A DNA stretch of 64,000 nucleotides from Chaetomium olivaceum (taxonomy: Eukaryota > Ascomycota > Sordariomycetes > Sordariales > Chaetomiaceae), in the NCBI GenBank assembly GCA_039881045.1, contig JAYWVB010000028.1, positions 248,001 to 312,000 on the forward strand, in the 5' to 3' direction. Positions within the stretch are counted from its first letter, which is position 1. Each line of letters begins with the position of its first letter. The notes below the pieces were generated by a model. That model was not told the DNA's origin, did no database searches, and worked only from the letters and a program-made list of their open reading frames with translations. This document shows, piece after piece, positions 56,459 to 64,000 of this stretch. Both the position numbers and the translations under genes were made by a program.

Positions 56459-59400
56459 TCACGCATCTCGTGAGAAGCCGATAAAAAGAACCCGTCCCGA
56501 TGCACATCCGATGGATATCATCTGCCCTTGGAGAGCGAAGCACACCGGTCGTGCTTCCGATGGCAGCCAGAGCACGTGTTGGCCATTGCAAGTAATCCAG
56601 GACGAATCCAGTCCCAGGCCATAACCATGTCTCACGAGGTTGTCCGGCTTAATTGAAATTTTAGTGATCGCTGTTGTTGCCATCTGAATGCGACCAATGT
56701 CGGTAAGTAAGTAGTGGTGGCCGGTTTGGTCAAATGATATGCGGCCTATCGGGGAACCGACATCGATCCTCTGTACGCAGCGCCCCGACGCAGCGTCCCA
56801 GATCTTGATGGTCTTATCGCCCGAACCGGACGCGAGCCGCTGGCCGTCAGGCGAGAACGCGACTGATCGAACCCAGTCGCCATGGCCTTCCAACGTCTGT
56901 ACGCAGCGCCCCGACGCAGCGTCCCAGATCTTGATGGTGTTATCGTCCGAACCGGACGCGAGCCGCTGGCCGTCAGGCGAGAACGCGACTGAGCGAACCC
57001 AGCCGCCATGGCCTTCCAACGTCTGTACGCAGCGCCCCGACGCGGCGTCCCAGATCTTGATGGTGTTATCGTCCGAACCGGACGCGAGCCGCTGGCCGTC
57101 AGGCGAGAACGCGACTGAGCGAACCCAGCCGCCATGGCCTTCCAACGTCTGTACGCAGCGCCCCGACGCGGCGTCCCAGATCTTGATGGTCTTATCGCCC
57201 GAACCGGACGCGAGCCGCTGGCCGTCAGGCGAGAACGCGACTGATCGAACCCAGTCGCCATGGCCTTCCAACGTCTGTACGCAGCGCCCCGACGCAGCGT
57301 CCCAGATCTTGATGGTCTTATCGCCTGAACCGGACGCGAGCCGCTGGCCGTCAGGCGAGAACGCGACTGATCCAACCCAGTCGCCATGGCCTTCCAACGT
57401 CTGTACGCAGCGCCCCGACGCGGCGTCCCAGATCTTGATGGTCTTATCGCCCGAACCGGACGCGAGCCGCTGGCCGTCAGGCGAGAACGCGACTGAGCCA
57501 ACCGAGCCGCCATGGCCTTCCAACGTCTGTACGCAGCGCCCCGACGCGGCGTCCCAGATCTTGATGGTGTTATCGTCCGAACCGGACGCGAGCCGCTGGC
57601 CGTCAGGCGAGAACGCGACCGATCCAACCCAGCCGCCATGGCCTTCCAACGTCTGTACGCAGCGCCCCGACGCGGCGTCCCAGATCTTGATGGTGTTATC
57701 GCCCGAACCGGACGCGAGCCGCTGGCCGTCAGGCGAGAACGCGACCGATCCAACCCAGCCGCCATGGCCTTCCAACGTCTGTACGCAGCGCCCCGACGCA
57801 GCGTCCCAGATCTTGATGGTGTTATCGCCCGAACCGGACGCGAGCCGCTGGCCGTCAGGCGAGAACGCGACTGATCCAACCCAGTCGCCATGGCCTTCCA
57901 ACGTCTGTACGCAGCGCCCCGACGCAGCGTCCCAGATCTTGATGGTGTTATCGCCCGAACCGGACGCGAGCCGCTGGCCGTCAGGCGAGAACGCGACCGA
58001 TCCAACCCAGCCGCCATGGCCTTCCAACGTCTGTACGCAGCGCCCCGACGCGGCGTCCCAGATCTTGATGGTCTTATCGCCCGAACCGGACGCGAGCCGC
58101 TGGCCGTCAGGCGAGAACGCGACTGAGCGAACCCAGTCGCCATGGCCTTCCAACGTCTGCAGGCATGCATTCCAATCTGCTTCCACGACCGGCTTCGTTT
58201 TAATCCAATCTGGTTCTTCTGCCTTGAAACACTCCTTTATCAAGCTGCCGGCTGGGGCGAATACAAGGGCTGATGCGTATGCTTGAAGCGGAGCTTGCTC
58301 TATTATCCATCTGTAAGATAGAGCAAACCGGTGCGCATCCCGAACAAGGTTTGCCAACTGCCGCCTGTCACTGCGTCCCTATATCTTTGTGTTAGTCTGA
58401 GTTTCTGGAGCGGGATTACTCATCCTCACGAGCAGGTCCTCGAGCTGCCTTATGGCAATGACACCCTCTGGCATGGCTCGGAGTAGACTGAGAGCTTCGA
58501 GCCAGTAAAGGTACTTTGTCTTGAGGAACGTGTGGACAGCCCTGTCATCTTGTAGAAAATCATCCCGGTGTGTGCTCGTGCCGGAAATCGAGTCGCACAG
58601 GTGGCCAACCCAGTAGACGCACGAGTACCGCACCGTTCCTAGCGGGTCCGGGTCCGACACTAGGACGTTGCTAATCAGAAATCCCGGCGAGCCCAAGCCG
58701 TACATGTCGCGCCGTAATGTTGTCGACATCGCATCGAGCGACCTCGAAAAGATGATATAGTCCACATTTTCTGTCCCAGAAGGGAAGACCCAATCGAAAG
58801 CCTCTTGAGAAGCTTTGTTGGAGGCTTTGTCCGAAGCCTTGCCGAGGAGAAAGTCTTTGGCGGATTGGTGGACGAAATAGACGGTTTGTTCTCGAAGAGT
58901 CAGGAACGAGCCGCAGAGCTTGACGATCTCTTCCAAGGACCCCGGATCGTCGGAAACGTTATCCGGCAACTCAACAAGAGAGGTGAGTTCGTTAAGGCTC
59001 ACCGGCCGGCGAACAATCGTGGCGACCGCAAGAATCTGCTTGCAGAGTTCTGCATCCTCGCAATGGCTAATCTGCTCCATCATCCGCGCGTATAAAAAGT
59101 CAAGCCCAGGCGGAAACGTGTGCAACTTCGCAAGGCTGTGCCGTCTCCGAACGTTCGGGTCCGCAAGTGCTTGGCAGACCAAGGCCACCCAGAGAAAGGT
59201 CCCGCTTGCGTTGGAGGAAAGATAGTCTCGTACAGCAGTCTCTGTCTTGCTGTCGTATGTTTCAACTGCGACAGGTAAAGGACTTTATGGCGGATGTATG
59301 CGTTGACGGCGGTGGTGACAGATTGGGCGTTCAGCTCGAGGCTCAGCCTCGCTTTCTCTGTGGCTGTTTCCAACCGCTCCTCGATTTCTGGCCAATTGCG

Positions 59401-61100
59401 ACTCGAGACAATCCACTTGATTTGGGGAGATCCAGATGATTTCTGGGCGATCAAGTCGAGAAGCTGTGGCAGGTCTGTCACGCACTCGTCAAGTGCGTCA
59501 ATGAGGAAGTAGGTCGTTCGTAGGCTTCGGTCTCGCAGGATGTTGGCAAGGATTCTTGACAGGGCATCCCATGTATTTGCATCTTGAAAGAGAGTTTCGC
59601 CTGCCCGGTCGTACTCGCTCCGCACGTGGGAGAGGAGAGACGGCTGCTGGTCGAGAAGCAGGTAGATCAAGCCACGGAGCACGGCGGTTGCATTGTTGAT
59701 GCGGGAGTCGGTAGCCTGGCAGAAGAAGTAGGCCACATTGCGATAGCATACGTCGGTACTACCGTCTCGGTCCAGCTCGTTGACGATGCCGCACAGCAAC
59801 ATGGTCTTCCCCTTGCCGGGGTCGCCCTTGACCCAGAGGAGTCGGCTTTCTGGGTGGTTACGCCATCGCTGGAAGTCGGGGTTGTCGAGGACCCAGCGAT
59901 ACGAGTCTTGCAGAAGGCCGCCTTTAGTCCGCTCGATACGGGTTTTATCATCGCGAGGATCGGTGAGTCGCAGGTGTTTCAGGCATTGCTGGTCCTTCTC
60001 CGACATTTGCTGCATCTCCTGGTTCCTTGCATGGCTAACGAGCTGCTCGAGATGAGACGTGACTTGCTGAGCATTGTATGTCTGGGTGTCATCTCGGAAG
60101 CACTTCTCGGCGTCTCGGATACCCCCCAAGTCTGCGTCCCAGTTGTCAAGCTTGATCACATCCCGGAGGACCAGACCGCGGTTGCGGTAATAAGAACAGA
60201 CACTCTTGACTTGGTAGGAGAGCAGCACTTTGTAGAGGTCGACGATTTGGTTTTCCAGTTCGTGTTTCACTCTCGAGAGCTCGTCGGCATGGTCAGGGAG
60301 ATCCTTGAGAAGGTTGCCCGACAGGCTCCAGTACCAGTCCATCCTCCTGACAACGTAGTCGATCCCTTTGCGGTTGGCTTCGGTTGCCTTTACGGGGTTG
60401 GCAAGCAACTGCAGAACTTAGCATGCGGAACATCGCCCTCCAAATAAACGCACCTCTAGAGTGAGACAAACGCCAGTCCAGGCGAGCGCGGCTTGGGGCA
60501 CGGCCTGAATCGCCAAACTTATGACGTTTCTGGCTGACAGAACGACATCCACGGCCACGCCAAGGCCTCTTTCACCATAGCCTCCCTCGCAGTCTTGTCT
60601 AGACCGGCATGGATGAGCTGGGTCATCTGGTGGCGCCTCGCGTCCGAGTTGTTTTGGGCGATCGTATTCGGCTGGGACTCGGGCACCACTGAGCCGAGGC
60701 CATCCTGAAGCTGCCGGGATAGTATCTTCTCGTACACGTCCACCAAGTCCGTCTCTTCTCGTTTGAGGTCATTGTAGGCACGGTCCCAGAGTCGCACGGG
60801 TAAGCTGGCGGTGACACCACCCGCTTCGGTGGACGTCTCGGTCTCGGTGGAATCGGTCGCCGGCGCGGCTGGGAGTTGCGAGGCGAACGTAGCGGTGGCG
60901 GCGGCGATTTTCGTGGGGTGAGAGATATCGATGCTTGCAGCAGACACTTCCGTCGAGGCCTTGCCGTAGGAAGACGCACAAGACATCACAACGGCAACGC
61001 CCTGCTCTCTGTCCCGAGAGCCTTCCCGATCGTTGGCATTGTCGGGTCGGTCGGATCGGTGAAAAACCTTCCGAAGAAACGGACGTACTACTCGAGACAT
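56459..61100 (-). CDS. NACHT-WD40 NLR protein of the HET-E/HNWD type (two frame breaks)
   Basis: Exons 61100-60454, 60408-58430 and 58357-56459 have introns GTGCGT...TGCAG and GTGAGG...GGCAG. With one missing base in each of exons 1 and 2 the frame sums to 1,508 residues. The N-terminus is Ser/Ala-rich, then WDRAYNDLKREETDLVDVYE of the NWD NACHT-NTPase N-terminal domain (PF17100). NACHT follows: LLWVKGDPGKGKTMLLCGI (Walker A) and TTYFLIDALDEC (Walker B). The C-terminal half starts with LVRDAHRFALSYR and carries eleven 42-residue WD40 repeats, then a degenerate C-terminal propeller part. Breaks lie near 60560 (before VDVVLSARNVI) and near 59275 (before YDSKTETAVRDYLSSN). Family members (Podospora HET-D/E/R) sense non-self and trigger cell death. 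If the breaks are real, this copy is inactive. Confidence 0.88.
56768..58153 (-). repeat. array of eleven 126-bp WD40 repeats
   Basis: Exactly 1,386 bases = 11 x 126. Each unit encodes LEGHG..V.SVAFSPDGQ to GRCVQT. Only residues 6 (D/G), 7 (W/S), 9 (R/G), 25 (G/D) and 27 (K/N) of the unit vary, plus the last residue of unit 11. Units 2 and 4, 9 and 10, and 1 and 8 are identical in protein. Near-identity at DNA level indicates recent unequal exchange or gene conversion. Confidence 0.97.
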
Positions 61101-61780
61101 CGTAGGTTTTGGGAAGGAAAGCCTTGATACGGCTAGTTGTCGATGAGGCGGTGATGGCATGGAGTCGACCTTTGGGCCGCAATCGCAGGATCGCACGAAA
61201 GCTAGCTGATGCCGTTCACCCCGCCACATGGCGGCGAGCAGCAGCCAATGGCGTTCGCAGGCGACTGCGCAACATCTTTGATTGGCGTTTTCCTCGGCGC
61301 GGATATGGCAAACCCAACTCGCAGACACATGGTAGATGCTATGTAGTGCAAAAGGCATCTGAGCAGCCGGCAGCGCAGTGAAGACCGTTGTGCGGAAGGT
61401 TTCGAAGAGTCAAACCCAGAGGATTGCGAGTGGGGTAGTTTTGTACCCACAGTTCGCGAGCACGCCGTCTGATGGTCAACTGCTCATCACGTGCATACTG
61501 CACTACTTACCTGTTGTTACCTAAAGGTACGGCAGACCATGTCAGCACTGCGAAATTTAGGCCAAGCTTTCAGCCATTATTGGATGCAGGTCGTACTTCG
61601 GAGTACCCTCGAGTACTTGCCGGTCGGGAATATGGTGAGAACCCCGATATCACTCAGTGTGCAGAACTGTCAGGAAGATGGGAGAAGGCACTTGGGAATC
61701 GTCACAAAATCGATGTCGTTTTCATTTTTGGAACACAGCAGAAGGTATTTATATATATTGTAGCCTTTCTGAATGTTCGA
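61101..61780. other. intergenic region between the unknown gene and the NLR
   Basis: About 680 bases, presumably the NLR promoter. It contains TACTTACCTG / TTACCTAAAGGTAC units near 61505-61530. An in-frame upstream ATG at 61160 would lengthen the NLR by 20 residues. Confidence 0.45.
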
Positions 61781-63048
61781 TCATGCGCTCCGTGCTCTTT
61801 CGTGATCGTCCAAGAATGCCTCCACATCACAAACAAAGCGCCATGCAACCCCAGCTGGTATTCCCTTCTTAGTGAAGAAATTGAACATCTTCGGCTTATT
61901 GATCGTAAGCATGTTGAGATCGTAGCATTGCGCCAGAGTCAGCTCCCGAGCTGCGTCATAATGCTTCTGTTCCTGTTCGGTGCAAACTTGGGCCTGATGC
62001 CAAGCACTGTATGCCTTCACCGCGTCTTCCCTGGATATGTTGAGCCGTGCCAGCGGAGAGTTTGGGAAAACAATGCTGGGAGAGGGTGGAACGTGAGGTG
62101 CGACGCGCTTCCGGCCCCACATCGATGGCATTGGTTGGCCAGGACGCCGGCGGCTGAGCTATCCGAATCGCGTCGCCTCCGTTTGCGTGTCTTCTCCCGC
62201 TCTTTCTGTACTCTCTCCTCCCGCTCGCGTTCCGCATCCCGGACCAGGCGGCGAAACTCTTCTGGAACATCGTCGTGCCCGTTCAGGGGTTTCCCAGCCC
62301 GCATGTGTTCGGCAAGCATCCTGACGTGATGAGGCCAAAGGGGGTAGTGTTTTCCGTCGTTCTGCCAGCAGTGGTCGGAGCCTTTTGTACACGGCGGCCC
62401 GGGACAACGCATGAGGAGATACGCCTTCCTGATGCACGACCCTCGTTCTAGACCAACAGTCCTGGCTTCTAACTCTGCTTGCTGGTTGGCTGTTGCACCC
62501 CTTCTGCCGGATTTGGCAGAGTCCACATTCTGGTAGAAGAATGTTACCGCGACGGCCATCATCTTACCGTCAGCAACAAACCTGCTCCAGTCCTGGAGTT
62601 GCTTCGAAACGTATTTCCAATCAACCTCCAGTTTCGGATATCGCTTTATTATATTGGCAGTTTTGCGGTCGGTTACGGACAGAACAACCTTGGTGTCATC
62701 TTCCTTCCACATCTTGTCGGCTGTCGCAGCGGTCACCTTGGGGTGAAGGACGTGTTTCCAGAACTTGCGTGGCGAAATCACGATGCCCAACTCCGATTCG
62801 CCAGTCTGCTCCCTCTTTTTCAAGCATATCTTCCATTGCATGTTCCAGTGTATCGCTCGTTCGCCTTCGTATGACCGTTCTGGGTCCCAGTTAACATGTG
62901 GTACGAACGTGAGGGCAGTCCCTGCAGGTCTCAGCTGGCTTCTTGGAGCGGGCTGGGACTCTTCGCTATCGGAAGACGAAGAACCGGAGTTCTGAGAGTC
63001 GCTTGCATCTTAACTTGGCCAGTCGTTGGCAGTCTCGAATTGCTCCAT
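61781..63048 (-). pseudogene. unrecognised gene upstream of the NLR, with a premature stop and a frame break
   Basis: The ATG at 63048 starts MEQFETANDWPS, followed directly by TAA (63012-63010) and then an open frame. That frame has an acidic Ser-rich stretch, FVPHVNWDPERSY, ISPRKFWKHVLHPKV, DRKTANIIKRYPKLEVDW and a Cys/His cluster RCPGPPCTKGSDHCWQNDGK. A Glu/Arg-rich helix and RKRRRRDSDSS follow. Near 62140 the frame slips by one base to MPSMWGRKRVAPHV, SREDAVKAYSAWHQAQV, ELTLAQCYDLNML and KGIPAGVAWRFVCDVEAFL, with a stop at 61781. About 422 codons in all. The stop is most simply a CAA-to-TAA change. I cannot name the family. It is co-oriented with the NLR, about 680 bp upstream of its start. 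Confidence 0.6.
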
Positions 63049-63413
63049 GATGTGCCACACCACAAGAAATCGCCTGGCTGCTTCTAGTCGGTTCACTGTC
63101 CAACCCAACGGCTCACAAAGAGCCCCACCTTGCATTCTAACACCTTCGATCCCTTCCATGGATTTCTACAGTCTAAGTCACGTGAATATCACAAGAAGTA
63201 CCGGCGAGACTCAGATCAAGTACTGTTCAAACACATCGCACTGGCTTTTTGTGGGTCCGAACCCCTCTGACCTGCTATGTACCAAGGAGTACCTAGAGTA
63301 CGCCCAGCATCAGTAAGCAATCTGCACGTGCCATTATGACTCACTTGTACCTTGAAGTCCCAACAGCGCCTATAACAAAGTGGATTATTGTTTAGAGAGG
63401 AACTTACTTTTGC
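63049..63413. other. spacer, nothing recognised
   Basis: Upstream flank of the unknown gene. No supported gene. Confidence 0.4.
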
Positions 63414-63578
63414 TCATAACTGTACCGCATTGTCGGATGGGGCTTTGTGTTTGGCTAGGGTCTTGCTCGTTGTGGTTGGGGTAGGCTGAGTAGAAACTCG
63501 GAGAGCAGCCTGAGGGGCGGCAGCGCCTCCACCACCTACTTTTGCCTGCGCGGCAACTCCCTTTGTGGGGTTATCCAT
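63414..63578 (-). CDS. possible short or partial gene (speculative)
   Basis: The ATG at about 63578 begins MDNPTKGVAAQAKVGGGG and runs for about 54 residues (Ala/Thr/Pro-rich) to a stop at 63414. A GTAAGT/TTATAG pair just downstream (about 63410 to 63372) would allow an alternative second exon in another frame. No family is recognised; it may be a fragment. Confidence 0.25.
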   Translation of the reverse strand: MDNPTKGVAAQAKVGGGGAAAPQAALRVSTQPTPTTTSKTLAKHKAPSDNAVQL

Positions 63579-64000
63579 GTTTGCTGTACAGCCGGTCAAC
63601 TCCAGGGCCGGTTGATGAATGTAGAATGGAGTTGATAGTTGATAGACTAATAGTTTATACGCCGGAAGGTACCTAACTTCTACAAGGAAGGTTAAGGAGT
63701 AGATCGTTCCCCAAATTAGATGAATGGTAACGAGGAATTGAACTGCTTTTTCTACGTGGTTATCAATAATGGCCTCAGCTCGTGGCCAAGGCCAAGCGCC
63801 GCCAAAGCTGGGGAGGTCTCTTCCCCCCCAGTGAAATCTGTTGAAACACACGCAGGACAGGTACTTGCCAAAGCAAAGAAAAGAAATGAAGCAAAGTGCG
63901 AAGGCGGCAGGGGCAAGCCCCCGAGCCGATGCTTACTCTTTGTGTGTTTGCCTTGGGATTCCGAGTAGGATTTGGCGCGGTGGTCGCTGCTGGTCACTGA
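63579..64000. other. window edge, nothing recognised
   Basis: No supported gene; open frames here lack family features. Confidence 0.4.

Noticed and set aside
56768..58153. CRISPR-like array
   Set aside because: The 126-bp units are contiguous, without spacers, and encode WD40 repeats in a eukaryotic gene.
56746..58170. Second minus-strand open frame of 474 residues across the array
   Set aside because: Same cause: an alternative frame of the periodic repeat. The WD40 frame is the one with family features.
56739..58286. Plus-strand 515-residue open frame opposite the NLR
   Set aside because: It is the antisense of the WD40 array. A 126-bp unit is divisible by three, so any open frame repeats eleven times.

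Overview
The window reads as nuclear DNA of a filamentous ascomycete, most likely a sordariomycete (Sordariales-like). The evidence is short 50-130 nt introns with GTRNGY donors and CTAAC/CTGAC branch sites, moderately GC-rich coding exons, Tad-type LINE debris, a CBM1-GH5 cellulase, and fungal families such as the 2EXR, rhodopsin-like PF20684, DUF4360, CmcJ/AsaB and HET-E-like NACHT-WD40 proteins. Gene density is low, with many kilobases of unrecognised spacer between genes.

Left part (1-7.2 kb) is a transposon graveyard. A LINE 3' end lies at the left edge, an inverted LINE 3' fragment at about 4.2 kb, and a 5'-truncated LINE at 4760-6876 is bounded by a 15-bp target-site duplication. An intron-bearing tRNA-Arg(CCT)-like gene with an abnormal acceptor stem lies near 1.4 kb. 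From 7.5 to 20 kb there are three disrupted or frame-shifted genes: a 2EXR protein, a NAD(P)-binding epimerase-like gene and an acidic unknown. Long spacers separate them.

Middle part (20-54 kb) holds most of the intact genes: a bHLH transcription factor, a tandem C2HC finger-DUF3237 protein, two small hypotheticals, a DHA1-type MFS transporter, a secreted SMP-30-like beta-propeller, an F-box protein, a secreted DUF4360 protein, a formate/nitrite transporter (one frame break), a seven-TM rhodopsin-domain protein, a CBM1-GH5 endoglucanase and a bZIP-like coiled-coil protein. A decayed CmcJ/AsaB-type oxidoreductase with a candidate GC-AG intron sits at about 26-27 kb.

Right part (55-64 kb) is accessory. 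It has a nucleotidyltransferase-like remnant, the N-terminal stub of a Tc1/mariner transposase, and a roughly 1,508-residue NACHT-WD40 NLR of the HNWD/HET-E type. The NLR carries eleven nearly identical 42-residue WD repeats that vary at only five internal positions. A co-oriented unknown gene sits just upstream, carrying a CAA-to-TAA type stop and a frameshift. About half of the recognisable genes carry isolated one-base frame breaks, so either accessory genes are decaying here or the assembly has residual indel errors. Most genes act independently; I see no biosynthetic cluster. The NLR and its neighbour are the best candidate for a linked self/non-self recognition locus.
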